From: JAXLWB01 sp046328715
Lineage (GTDB): Bacteria; Chloroflexota; Anaerolineae; Caldilineales; Caldilineaceae
NCBI GenBank assembly: GCA_046328715.1
Contig: JAXLWB010000013.1
Span: 1-64,000 of the forward strand
Direction: 5' to 3'
Length of the DNA stretch: 64,000 nucleotides
This document shows positions 48,207 to 56,373 of this stretch, piece after piece (positions within the stretch are counted from its first letter, which is position 1; every line of letters begins with the position of its first letter). The position numbers and the translations under genes are program-made. The notes under the pieces were generated by a model that saw only the letters and a list, made by a program, of their open reading frames with translations, was not told the DNA's origin and made no database searches.

Positions 48207-50302
48207 TTTTCCAGTCTCTCCGCCAAAATCTCTACCACATCCTTCACGATCATCCCATTTTCCCCGGCCTTCTTCGAGGCGTCGGTCATCATGGTGAGGC
48301 AGAAGGGGCAGCCGACGGCGAGGGTCTTGGCGCCGGTGGCGGCGGCTTCGTGGTAGCGGGCGATGTTGACCTCTTCGTGGCCGTGCTCTTCTTCCTTCCA
48401 CATCTGGGCACCGCCAGCACCGCAGCAGAAGGATTGTTTGCCGTGACGGGGCATCTCGACCACAAAGGCATCGGTAGGAGCGAGTGCCTGGCGTGGGGCA
48501 TCGACAATACCATTGTGCCGTCCGAGATAACAGGGATCGTGGAAGGTGATCATGTCGATCTCGCCCCGCTTCTTCTGTACGCTGATCTTCTTCTCGGCGG
48601 TCAGCTCGGAGAGCAGTTGGGTGTGATGGATCACGTTGTAGTCGCCGCCGAACTGTTTGTACTCCTTACCCAACGTATGCAGACAGTGCGGGCAGGTGGT
48701 GACGATGCGTTTGGGCTTGACCTCGTTGAGCACCTCGATATTGGCTTCGGCCATCGAGGCAAAGAGGAATTCGTTGCCGGCGCGACGGGCGGCGTCACCG
48801 GTGCAGCGTTCGGAATCACCGAGCACGGCGTAGTTGACCCCAGCGGCATTGAGCACCTTGGCAAAGGCTTTGGCCACTTCCTGGGCACGCGGGTCGTAGG
48901 CGGGTGCACAGCCAACCCACCAGAGCAGTTCGGCATCAGGGTTGTCGTCGATGGTGGGGACGTTGAGTCCCTTGGCCCATTTCATACGGTCGCGGGCGCT
49001 GATGTTCCAAGGATTGCCCTGGCGTTCCATGCCACGGAAAGCGGTCTTGAGTTCAGATGGGAAGGCATCTTCGGTCAGCACCTGGCGGCGGCGCAGGTAC
49101 AGGATATCGAACATCGGCTCGTTGCCGACCGGACAGATATCGACACAGGCACCACAGGCGGTACAGGCCCAGACCGCGCTTTCGCTGATCGCAAAGTCGA
49201 GCAGGTTGAACTCGCTCGGCGTTCCGGCAGCCAAGGAGTCTAGGTTTTTGTTGATAAAGTAGCGTTTGTTCACTTCCAGCGCCGAGGGTGAAAGCTCTTT
49301 GCCCGTGGTGTAGGCGGGGCAGACATCCTGGCAGCGGTTGCACATGATACAGGCGTAGGCATCGACCAGGTGCGTCCAGGGCAACTCTTCGAGCTTCTGT
49401 ACGCCAAAGTTTTCGCGGCTTTCGTCGGAGAAATCTTCGGGTATGATCGAGCGAATTCCTGGAAGAATTGCGGATTGAGAGGCAGTCGCCTCCACTGTCT
49501 TACTGTCCGACTGTCCGATTGTCCCACTGTTCACTGCCCCACTGCTCTTCGGCTTGGTGAGATAGTTGACGCCGGACATGATCAGATGGAAGTGTTTGGT
49601 GTAGGGAAAGTAGGGCAGGAAGGCCAGAATGAGACCGATAGCAAGCCACCAGCCGAGATGTTCGCCTCCGGTGATGGCACCGGGGGACCAACCGCTCCAG
49701 AGCATGGCCACGATATTGGCAACCGGACGCCCCCAATTGCCACCTTCTCTGGCGACTGCAAAGCTATCTCCTAACAAGCGGAAGCCGACGTGAGCGAGGA
49801 TAAAGCAGCCGACGATCAAGGAGTCGCGGCGAATGCCACCCGCTTTGATTTCGTCCATCAATTTGACATTGTCACGGTAGGTCAATGCCTTGTCTTCGAG
49901 CACAAAGCGCCGAATCAAGAAGTAGATCATGCCGATCAACACGGAGGCAGTGAGGATGTCGGCCAGGAAGCGGTAGATCGTGCTGATGAAATTGTGACCG
50001 AGGAACGAGATCGGGAAGAGCCCTTCCAATACATCGCCGAAGTTGACCAGGAAGTAAAAGGTAAAGCCCCAGGCAATCATGCCGTGAAAGAAGCTGGAGC
50101 GGAGACGAGTCTTCCAGATCGGCTTGGTGGTGATCCAGGTAATGGCAGCCTCTTGCAGGCGGGAGATGATTTCTGCGTTGCTGGGGAATGTGCCCTGGCC
50201 GCGGCGGATTACCTTAAAGACTTTGCTAAAGCCGATATAGCTATAGTAGAGGGATGCGCCAACGGCGAGAATAAAGAGAATTTTTTCAATCAGTGAGAGC
50301 AT
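48203..50302 (-). CDS. Membrane Fe-S oxidoreductase (HdrD/ETF:menaquinone reductase-like)
   Basis: A 699-aa protein. The N-terminal about 250 residues hold five to six membrane helices, with His residues suited to heme binding, as in NarI-like units (SSFFHGMIAWGFTFYFLVNF). Two [4Fe-4S] motifs follow (CIMCNRCQDVCPAYTTG, CTACGACVDICPVG), then two CCG-type domains (VGCAPAYDP ... TTCPHCLHTLG and FHDPCYLGRHN ... FCCGAGG). This is the plan of DUF224/HdrD-like ETF:menaquinone oxidoreductases, which pass electrons from fatty acid oxidation into the quinone pool. A family B-like segment at 49494-49546 encodes an in-frame SGAVNSGTIGQSDSKTVEA stretch in a linker. ATG 50302 has GGGAGGAAG upstream. Function is inferred by architecture. 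Confidence 0.8.
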   Translation of the reverse strand: MLSLIEKILFILAVGASLYYSYIGFSKVFKVIRRGQGTFPSNAEIISRLQEAAITWITTKPIWKTRLRSSFFHGMIAWGFTFYFLVNFGDVLEGLFPISFLGHNFISTIYRFLADILTASVLIGMIYFLIRRFVLEDKALTYRDNVKLMDEIKAGGIRRDSLIVGCFILAHVGFRLLGDSFAVAREGGNWGRPVANIVAMLWSGWSPGAITGGEHLGWWLAIGLILAFLPYFPYTKHFHLIMSGVNYLTKPKSSGAVNSGTIGQSDSKTVEATASQSAILPGIRSIIPEDFSDESRENFGVQKLEELPWTHLVDAYACIMCNRCQDVCPAYTTGKELSPSALEVNKRYFINKNLDSLAAGTPSEFNLLDFAISESAVWACTACGACVDICPVGNEPMFDILYLRRRQVLTEDAFPSELKTAFRGMERQGNPWNISARDRMKWAKGLNVPTIDDNPDAELLWWVGCAPAYDPRAQEVAKAFAKVLNAAGVNYAVLGDSERCTGDAARRAGNEFLFASMAEANIEVLNEVKPKRIVTTCPHCLHTLGKEYKQFGGDYNVIHHTQLLSELTAEKKISVQKKRGEIDMITFHDPCYLGRHNGIVDAPRQALAPTDAFVVEMPRHGKQSFCCGAGGAQMWKEEEHGHEEVNIARYHEAAATGAKTLAVGCPFCLTMMTDASKKAGENGMIVKDVVEILAERLEK

Positions 50303-50466
50303 GGCTTGCTTCCTCCCGGGGTGGCATACTCCGCACTGCATCAAATTGTAGCCTGTACCGATTTATAAAATTACAATTTGTGGCTGTGCGGTATAGATTG
50401 TCTCTGTGCATTGCTGGTATTGAGCGTAACGCAGAAGGGTTGCGAGGCAGTTGTAAAACGGTTATA

Positions 50467-51453
50467 TCATACCAACGAAATCTCCTGCCCCATCCCCTGC
50501 GCCAGCGCCTTGCGGTAGACCACAGAGGCAGTCACTGCATCCTGCATCGCTGTGCCTACCGATTTGAAGAAGGTAATTTCTTCAGCGTTGCTGCGGCCAG
50601 CGAGGGTGCCATTGATCACCTGCCCCAATTCGCCAGCAATGTGATCCAATGTGATTTCCCCTTTGTTGATCGGGATCAGCAAATCACCCGCTTCGGTTTG
50701 GGCGGCTTGAATGCGATCGACAAAGACACGGGCACGGCGTACCGTTGTTGCATCCACCTCTTGCATCCTGGCATTGTACGAGCCGACGCCGTTGATGTGC
50801 GTTCCAGGTTGCAGCCAAGTGCCGTCGAACAGCGGAGTGGACGATGTGGTGGCAGTGCAGATAATGTCGGAATTGCGGACTGCGGACTGCGGATTGCGGA
50901 TTGGCTCAACTTCGATGCCAAGTCTCTGCGCCATTTTTTCGCAAAACTCAGCGTCTTTGTCACCACTTCGGGTGATGACAAAGGCTTTTTGGATGGGCCG
51001 AACGGCACAGACGGCGGCGAGTTGGGCAGGGCCGACCGCACCGGCACCAAAGAGCAAGACGGTCGAGGCATCCGCACGGGCGAGATGTTTGGTCGCCACC
51101 CCACTGGCTGCCCCAGTACGCATCGCCGTGACCTCTTCTGCATCCATCATCGCCAGCAATTTGCCATTGACCGCATCATAGAGCAGCACCACACCCTGCA
51201 CCATTGGCAGACCGTACTTGGCCGGGTTGTCAGGATAGACCGTGATCGCCTTGATCGACAGCGTTCCCGGGTCGCCGGAAACAAAGACAGGCATCGAGAG
51301 ATGCATTCCACCGTACGGCGCAACCTGCGTCGGCACACGCTGCGGCATCACCACCCCGCCCGCCGAAAGCTGCGCAAAGCCAGCTTCTACCGCAGCAATG
51401 ACATCGTTGACGGTGAGCAGAGATTCGATTTCGTGGCGGGTGAGGATGAGCAT
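50467..51453 (-). CDS. Ornithine cyclodeaminase / mu-crystallin family enzyme
   Basis: A 328-aa NAD(P)-binding enzyme. It shows TRHEIESLLTVNDVIAAVEA, GGMHLSMPVFVSGDPGTLSI, AMRTGAASGVATKHLARADA and the dinucleotide motif LLFGAGAVGPAQLAAV. Members act as ornithine cyclodeaminase, alanine dehydrogenase or ketimine reductase; the exact role is undecided. A repeat-derived peptide RNPQSAVRNS lies in frame (50868-50906). The start is ATG 51453; upstream TTG codons lie in a family A repeat. Confidence 0.88.
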   Translation of the reverse strand: MLILTRHEIESLLTVNDVIAAVEAGFAQLSAGGVVMPQRVPTQVAPYGGMHLSMPVFVSGDPGTLSIKAITVYPDNPAKYGLPMVQGVVLLYDAVNGKLLAMMDAEEVTAMRTGAASGVATKHLARADASTVLLFGAGAVGPAQLAAVCAVRPIQKAFVITRSGDKDAEFCEKMAQRLGIEVEPIRNPQSAVRNSDIICTATTSSTPLFDGTWLQPGTHINGVGSYNARMQEVDATTVRRARVFVDRIQAAQTEAGDLLIPINKGEITLDHIAGELGQVINGTLAGRSNAEEITFFKSVGTAMQDAVTASVVYRKALAQGMGQEISLV

Positions 51454-51461
51454 GGGAATTT

Positions 51462-51525
51462 CCAATCTCTTAATCTCCTAATCTCCAATCTTAAAGAGAG
51501 TAGAGATTGGAGATTAGGAGATTAA
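51462..51525. repeat. Family A palindrome
   Basis: AATCTCCTAATCTCCAATCTT faces AGAGATTGGAGATTAGGAGATT, giving a near-perfect palindrome that fills the spacer between two genes. Confidence 0.75.
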
Positions 51526-51531
51526 TGTATG

Positions 51532-52605
51532 CTAGACCAGTACGATTTCCCGTCCACTGGCTGCGGAGCGTTGGATGGCATCGACAATTTGTACGCCGAC
51601 CAGGGCTTGTTGTGGCTGAATAATATCAGCGGTGGTGTCACCGTCGATATATTTGACAAAGTTCTCGACCAGTTTGCGATAGGAGTTGGCAGCTTCACGC
51701 GGCATCGGCGATTGCATCGTCACATTCTGACCGTTCAGCGTGGTGTAGAGTTCCATCTTGTCGCTGGCCATGATATGGGCACCGCCGTCGGTACCGTAGA
51801 GTTCAACCGTCATACCGTCGGGGAAGTGAGCGGCCCAGGAGACCGAGAATTGCAACACGGTGCCATCTTCAAAGCGCACAAAGGCCCAGGAGAAGTCTTC
51901 AACGTCAAAGCGGGTGTTGGGACCGGGCTTCAGAATGTCTTGTCCCCAGCCGCCCAGCCCTTGACCACGCGTGCCCAATTCCGAGAAGGTCGCACCAGTG
52001 ACTGCGACTGGCTTGGGATAACCCATCAAGTAGAGGGCTCGATCCAGTGCATGAACGCCAAGATCGAAGAGCACGCCACCGCCAGCCAGGTCTTTGTTGG
52101 TGAACCAACTGCCATAGCCAGGAATGCCCGAACGGCGGCAGTAGGTGGTGCGGGCAGCGTAGATGCGGCCAAAGAAGTTGCCATCGACATGCGCCTTGCA
52201 CATCTGCATCGGATCGCTGAAGCGATAGTGGGTGCCTACGGTCAGCACACGATTCTTGCTGGCGGCTTTGGCAAAGAGTTCCACCGAATCGTCGTAGTTC
52301 AGAGCCAGCGGCTTTTCGCATAATACATGGGCACCAGCTTCCAGCGCATCCATCGCCATTGACTTGTGAAAGACATTCGGCGATGCCACCACGACAATAT
52401 CTGGCTGCTCTTTTTCAAGCATGGTGCGGTAGTCGGTATAGGCAGTGGTGACTTTCTTGTCGGCTGCTACGCTTTTGGCGCGTGCTTCATTGACATCAGC
52501 CAGTGCCACCGTCTCGACATTGGCTAGCCGCTGAAAATTAGGAATATGCGCCCATTGCACAATTCCACCTGCGCCTGCAAAGGCGACGCGATAGGTTTTT
52601 GACAT
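51532..52605 (-). CDS. Gfo/Idh/MocA-family oxidoreductase (second)
   Basis: A 357-aa NAD(P)-dependent dehydrogenase. The N-terminal Rossmann motif is AFAGAGGIVQWAHIPNF, and the family motif CEKPLALNYDD follows. The later GGGVLFDLGVHALDRALYL holds the usual GxxxDxxxH catalytic arrangement. The substrate is probably a sugar or inositol derivative. It differs clearly from the first Gfo/Idh gene, which has QKP instead of EKP. It is on the same strand as, and upstream of, the cyclodeaminase-like gene, with a family A palindrome between. Confidence 0.9.
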   Translation of the reverse strand: MSKTYRVAFAGAGGIVQWAHIPNFQRLANVETVALADVNEARAKSVAADKKVTTAYTDYRTMLEKEQPDIVVVASPNVFHKSMAMDALEAGAHVLCEKPLALNYDDSVELFAKAASKNRVLTVGTHYRFSDPMQMCKAHVDGNFFGRIYAARTTYCRRSGIPGYGSWFTNKDLAGGGVLFDLGVHALDRALYLMGYPKPVAVTGATFSELGTRGQGLGGWGQDILKPGPNTRFDVEDFSWAFVRFEDGTVLQFSVSWAAHFPDGMTVELYGTDGGAHIMASDKMELYTTLNGQNVTMQSPMPREAANSYRKLVENFVKYIDGDTTADIIQPQQALVGVQIVDAIQRSAASGREIVLV

Positions 52606-52641
52606 GATTTATTCTCTTTTCTTTGTGACTTTTAAAATTAT

Positions 52642-52848
52642 TTATCTTCCAGTCGGCAAGAATAAACATTGCCCAAAAAGCGAGGCAGCAAAAATGATTG
52701 CCATCACGATCCAAGTCCACATCGGCATACCTCCAAAGGTACGTTGCGTCTTGACGGGCTTGGGCTGAGGTTTGGGTAATTCTGCCTGGCAGCGCCAACA
52801 GAAGTTTTTGTCGTCCGGATTCCAGGTATTACATTTGGTGCAAGTCAT
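52642..52848 (-). CDS. Small zinc-ribbon membrane protein
   Basis: A 68-aa protein with an N-terminal zinc ribbon (CTKCNTWNPDDKNFCWRC, two CxxC pairs), a Pro/Lys linker (AELPKPQPKPVKTQ) and one C-terminal membrane helix (MWTWIVMAIIFAASLFGQCL). Function unknown. It lies 36 bp upstream of the Gfo/Idh gene, on the same strand. Confidence 0.75.
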   Translation of the reverse strand: MTCTKCNTWNPDDKNFCWRCQAELPKPQPKPVKTQRTFGGMPMWTWIVMAIIFAASLFGQCLFLPTGR

Positions 52849-53348
52849 ACTTCGTTACCAAGTGCTGCAACATATACTCTTAATCCCTCCTACCCCACCC
52901 TAACCCTCCCCAAACAAAGGAGGGAACTGTCACGGAAAGGATACTGTTTGGTGGACAGAAGAGAAGGCGTTTTCCGCCCTTTTACTGTCCCCTCCCTGCA
53001 GTCCGGGAGGGATAGGGAGGGGTGTTAGTTAACAAGCGACATCGTAATGGTATCGCACATTGCCGATTCTTTCAAGAAAATCACTATCGTTTTGGGTGCA
53101 GACCTTCGTTTCCAATCGCTTTTGCACACCTTCACAACCCGCCGCGAATTCAACCAGAAGTTTCACCCGTTAGAGTCAGATGCAACAACGAGTTCAACAT
53201 TTGAAGTGATTCTTTGGTCATATCAGGGCATGACTACCGTGCGGTATGACTACTGTGCAGACGCAACATCACCAAATGTCTGGATGAAACTTTCGCTCTT
53301 ATGCCGTATTGAATGAGGAGCGTTTTTTGCTTGAAGGAGGAGTGATCG
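52849..53348. other. Gene-free stretch
   Basis: A family F palindrome takes up 52888-53030. An open frame of 89 codons at 53047-53316 has no clear ribosome-binding site and no recognisable homology, so I do not call it. AAGGAGG near 53335 serves the phasin gene. Confidence 0.5.
52888..53030. repeat. Family F palindromic repeat
   Basis: CCACCCTAACCCTCCCC ... GGGAGGGATAGGGAGGGG with the core GAGGGAACTGTCACGGAAAG and TTTGGTGGACAGAAG. Confidence 0.75.
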
Positions 53349-53789
53349 ATGTCTAATGAGTCTGATCGCATTCAGGAGCAGTTGCGAGACCGTGCAATCG
53401 ATGTCCGCAATGACGTGATCGCGCAGAGCGCCAATTTATTTGTCACGGCGCGGCGTGCACTATTAGCCAGCTTGGGAGCTGTAGCGTTGAGCCTTGAGGA
53501 AGGCAACCAATTTATCGACAAGTTGGTAGAGCGAGGCGAAGTGGCAGAATCCGATGTATATAAAATGTTGAACGATCTACGGGTCAAGGGTCGAGCCGAG
53601 GAAGAAACTGCCCGTCAATCGCGCAAGAGCATGGCAGAAAAAGCGTCGATGGCTTTTGAGGACAGCGTCGAGGTGATTCTGAATCGCCTCAATGTACCCA
53701 GTCGCAGCGATATTGAAGAGCTGAGCCACAAAATTACACAACTCACCGAAAAGATTCAGACCCTGAAAAAGCAAAATGGAGCGGAATAA
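53349..53789 (+). CDS. Phasin-family protein
   Basis: A 146-aa helical protein with a long coiled-coil-prone body (SLEEGNQFIDKLVERGEV, then IEELSHKITQLTEKIQTLKK), matching the phasin PhaI/PhaF-type family that coats polyhydroxyalkanoate granules. Some members serve other, membrane-associated roles. AAGGAGGAG precedes ATG 53349. No PHA synthase is visible in this window. Confidence 0.8.
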   Translation: MSNESDRIQEQLRDRAIDVRNDVIAQSANLFVTARRALLASLGAVALSLEEGNQFIDKLVERGEVAESDVYKMLNDLRVKGRAEEETARQSRKSMAEKASMAFEDSVEVILNRLNVPSRSDIEELSHKITQLTEKIQTLKKQNGAE

Positions 53790-53842
53790 AGTTGAAAAGT
53801 GGAAGAGTTGAAGGGCGGCAAAGTAACCTTTCAACTCTTTTA
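53790..53842. repeat. Family D repeat
   Basis: GTTGAAAAGTGGAAGAGTTGAAG facing TTTCAACTCTTTTAC, immediately after the phasin stop codon. Confidence 0.6.
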
Positions 53843-53888
53843 CTAGGCACGTGACTAGTGCAGATTTGCAGATTGGGTGCATAATACC

Positions 53889-54866
53889 ATGTCCATGAAA
53901 TATACATCCTTTGCCAGATTTGCCTGGTTTACCCTCTTTATCAATGTGCTAGTGATCATCGGTGGTGGCTATGTGCGAGCGACCGGTTCGGGTGCTGGTT
54001 GTGGCGCGCACTGGCCCCTTTGCAACGGCACAGTGATTCTCGACACCAGTAAGATCCATACCATCATTGAATTTAGCCATCGCATCACAAGTGGGCTTGC
54101 GCTGATCTGTGTGCTGACGCTCTTGGTCTGGGCCATGCGCAAAATCCCACGTTGGCAGCCACTCCATACCGTTGTGGTAGGCTCGACCGCTTTCATCTTT
54201 ATGGAAGCGGCGTTGGGTGCAGGATTGGTGCTCTTTGAATATGTTGCCTTCAATGTATCAGTAGCGCGTGCCTACTGGATGGCAGCTCATCTGCTCAATA
54301 CCTTTTTGCTTCTGCTCTTTCTTACCCTCACGGCTTGGTATGCCAGCGGTCAACCACCGATTTCACTGGTTGGCAATACGCTCAGCAAATGGACCTTGGG
54401 CTTGGCATTTCTCGCTACGATGATTCTTGGCTCAAGTGGTGCAGTTACGGCCCTGGGCGACACGTTGAATATTGCAGGCGGCATCTCGCCTACGGAATCA
54501 GCCATTGTGGCGCGGCTGATCGAGATGCGTATCTTCCACCCATTGATTGCATTCGGGGTTGGCGCGTTTCTCTTCCTGGCGGCTTGGAGCGCCAGTCGAC
54601 AGCGACCTACCCGCCAGGTAAAGGCGATTGCGACTGCGTTGATGGCGGTCTACGCCTTGCAGTTGCTGGCAGGGGCAATCAACGTGGCCCTCAGAGCGCC
54701 GGTGACCATCCAGTTGATTCATTTGTTGTTGGCTGATGGGTTGTGGATTCTTCTCGTCCTACTTAGCGCATCGACTCTGGCGGCAACCGATCGTGGCACC
54801 GCTTCAGCCCAGCCCGAGCGGGTGACCGCAGCAAATGAACGATCAATGCGTGGCGCACAACTTTGA
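53889..54866 (+). CDS. ctaA: Heme A synthase (CtaA/Cox15 family)
   Basis: A 325-aa inner-membrane enzyme that converts heme O to heme A for cytochrome oxidase. Eight helices are visible, with the paired His motifs HRITSG, HLLNTF, HPLIAF and HLLLADGLW. The N-terminal signature GGYVRATGSGAGCGAHWPLC has the conserved Cys-pair loop. ATG 53889 or 53895 are both possible; GTG 53877 is less likely. The heme O synthase partner (ctaB) is not in the window. Its presence indicates aerobic respiration. Confidence 0.9.
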   Translation: MSMKYTSFARFAWFTLFINVLVIIGGGYVRATGSGAGCGAHWPLCNGTVILDTSKIHTIIEFSHRITSGLALICVLTLLVWAMRKIPRWQPLHTVVVGSTAFIFMEAALGAGLVLFEYVAFNVSVARAYWMAAHLLNTFLLLLFLTLTAWYASGQPPISLVGNTLSKWTLGLAFLATMILGSSGAVTALGDTLNIAGGISPTESAIVARLIEMRIFHPLIAFGVGAFLFLAAWSASRQRPTRQVKAIATALMAVYALQLLAGAINVALRAPVTIQLIHLLLADGLWILLVLLSASTLAATDRGTASAQPERVTAANERSMRGAQL

Positions 54867-54928
54867 TCTGATTTGTACTGGCCAAGCATTGCTATGGTTG
54901 CGCCAATATTTACAGAGTGAAAGAAGCA

Positions 54929-54984
54929 CAGAGCCCCGCACGTCAGTAAGGGGGAGATTTCCCTTACTGACGTGCGGGGCTCTG
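54929..54984. repeat. Family H perfect hairpin
   Basis: Perfect 24-bp arms (core GAGCCCCGCACGTCAGTAAG) around an 8-base loop, 3' of the heme A synthase gene. It may serve as its terminator. Half-copies lie at about 18.59, 35.85 and 59.76 kb. Confidence 0.75.
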
Positions 54985-55009
54985 TATTGTTTTGTCCCAA
55001 AATTGGCTA

Positions 55010-55038
55010 TTGACAAGTTCTTAAACGTGTGATAAAAT
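55010..55038 (+). promoter_or_regulatory. Consensus promoter of the TetR-type gene
   Basis: TTGACA (55010-55015) and TAAAAT (55033-55038) with a 17-base spacer. A TetR-type operator follows directly. Confidence 0.75.
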
Positions 55039-55039
55039 T

Positions 55040-55052
55040 CGAACGGTGTTTG
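55040..55052. promoter_or_regulatory. TetR-type operator before its own gene
   Basis: CGAACGGTGTTTG, 13 bp, an imperfect palindrome at the expected transcription start. It matches CGAACGATGTTCG at 55777-55789 in 11 of 13 positions. Confidence 0.6.
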
Positions 55053-55071
55053 GAAATTGACAAAGACTCAA

Positions 55072-55710
55072 ATGAAAACGAATGAAGAACTAACTCCGCG
55101 CGAACGCCGTTATCAACGTACGCAACAGGCCATTCTGGATGCGGCACTGGCGTTGATTCGCGAAAAAGGTGTCGATGGCTTGTCAATTCGGGCGATCGCC
55201 GACCGTATTGATTACAGTCCCGCCGGGTTGTACGAATATTACGGCAGCAAGGAAGAGATCATCGAAGCGCTCTGTATGCAAGGTCTTGAGCGCTTTGGCC
55301 GCTATTTGGCGAGTGTTGAGCCGTCGCTTTCGGCTGAGAAGTACATGGAAGCGTTGGGGTTAGCCTATATAGATTTTGCGGTGAAGAATGCTGATTTCTT
55401 CCTGCTCATGTTTACATTGGCACCGATGCAGTATTCGCAGTACATCAATAATACAACGTCCAGCGCTGAAGAAAATCTCAACCAGGATCATGCCTTTATG
55501 ACTTTGGTGCATGGCGTCGAACGGTGCGTCGCTGAGGGGATTTTTCAACTGAAGCCAAACTTTGGTGTTTTGGAGATGGCAAGAACCTTTTGGTCGATGT
55601 CGCATGGCATTGCTATGTTACAACTGACGGTTTTACAACAGATGCCTGCAACCGAGGAGACGATCCGGCAGATGTTTCGAGCCATCTTTGAAGGAATCAG
55701 ACAGAGGTAG
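55072..55710 (+). CDS. TetR/AcrR-family regulator
   Basis: A 212-aa repressor with an N-terminal helix-turn-helix (ILDAALALIREKGVDGLSIR, then AIADRIDYSPAGLYEYYGSK) and a C-terminal ligand-binding domain. It probably controls itself and the operon that starts 131 bp downstream, since both have matching operators. The inducer is unknown. ATG 55072 is chosen; a TTG 15 bases upstream gives the only longer frame. Confidence 0.9.
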   Translation: MKTNEELTPRERRYQRTQQAILDAALALIREKGVDGLSIRAIADRIDYSPAGLYEYYGSKEEIIEALCMQGLERFGRYLASVEPSLSAEKYMEALGLAYIDFAVKNADFFLLMFTLAPMQYSQYINNTTSSAEENLNQDHAFMTLVHGVERCVAEGIFQLKPNFGVLEMARTFWSMSHGIAMLQLTVLQQMPATEETIRQMFRAIFEGIRQR

Positions 55711-55769
55711 CGTAAACAACTGGCTTGTGTTACAAAATTGGGGGCGGAAAAACCGCTCTAATTTTTTAG

Positions 55770-55799
55770 TCAACACCGAACGATGTTCGTTTTTAGTAT
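55770..55799 (+). promoter_or_regulatory. Candidate promoter of the DUF4188 operon
   Basis: TCAACA (55770-55775) and TAGTAT (55794-55799) with an 18-base spacer; the TetR-type operator lies between the two elements. Confidence 0.45.
55777..55789. promoter_or_regulatory. TetR-type operator before the DUF4188 operon
   Basis: CGAACGATGTTCG, a perfect palindrome (arms CGAAC/GTTCG, spacer GAT), placed between the -35 and -10 elements, about 53 bp before the start codon. Confidence 0.65.
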
Positions 55800-55841
55800 G
55801 TAGTTCATGGCGTGAATCGAGATTTACAGGGAAAGCGCAAG

Positions 55842-56330
55842 ATGCAACAGCTATTCACAGGACGCTACACCGCAGTTACGGATCAATCCTTTGTGCTTTT
55901 TCTGATCGGTATGCGCATCAACCGACTTTGGCAGGTCAACCAGTGGTGGTCGGTGGCCAAAGAGATGCCCCCGATGATGCAAGCGCTCTATCAACACCCT
56001 GAAAAGGGCTTTTTGGGTGGCTACACAGCGCTCAGTTGGCCGACGCTTGTACAAGTGCAATATTGGCGCTCCTTCGAAGCGTTGGAACACTTCGCCCGCA
56101 ACCCGGATGATCCGCACATGGCAGCCTGGAAACGCTTCTATGAAAAAGTTGGCAAATCAGACGTCGTCGGCATTTGGCATGAGACCTACGAGATCAATCC
56201 CGGTCAGTTTGAATGTATCTACGCCAATATGCCCCGTTTCGGTCTAGGTAGCGTCTTTGACCACCAGCCGATTGTGGGGCGCATGGCAACCGCACGGCAG
56301 CGAAAACAACAGATAGTAGTAACAGTTTAG
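55842..56330 (+). CDS. DUF4188 protein
   Basis: A 162-aa protein of the DUF4188 family, of unknown role and related to small ABM-fold (heme-degrading monooxygenase-like) proteins. It has FVLFLIGMRINRLWQVNQWW, MMQALYQHPEKGFLGGYTAL and VQYWRSFEALEHFARNPDDP. ATG 55842 has GGGAAA upstream at reasonable spacing. It is the first gene of the TetR-controlled operon. Confidence 0.8.
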   Translation: MQQLFTGRYTAVTDQSFVLFLIGMRINRLWQVNQWWSVAKEMPPMMQALYQHPEKGFLGGYTALSWPTLVQVQYWRSFEALEHFARNPDDPHMAAWKRFYEKVGKSDVVGIWHETYEINPGQFECIYANMPRFGLGSVFDHQPIVGRMATARQRKQQIVVTV

Positions 56331-56373
56331 GCAACTTGTATCTTGGACACTCTTTCGATAGGAGATTCTGCAA

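Noticed and set aside
53047..53316. An 89-codon open frame between the zinc-ribbon and phasin genes
   Set aside because: No Shine-Dalgarno, no recognisable family and no operon context. It starts at the edge of a family F repeat.
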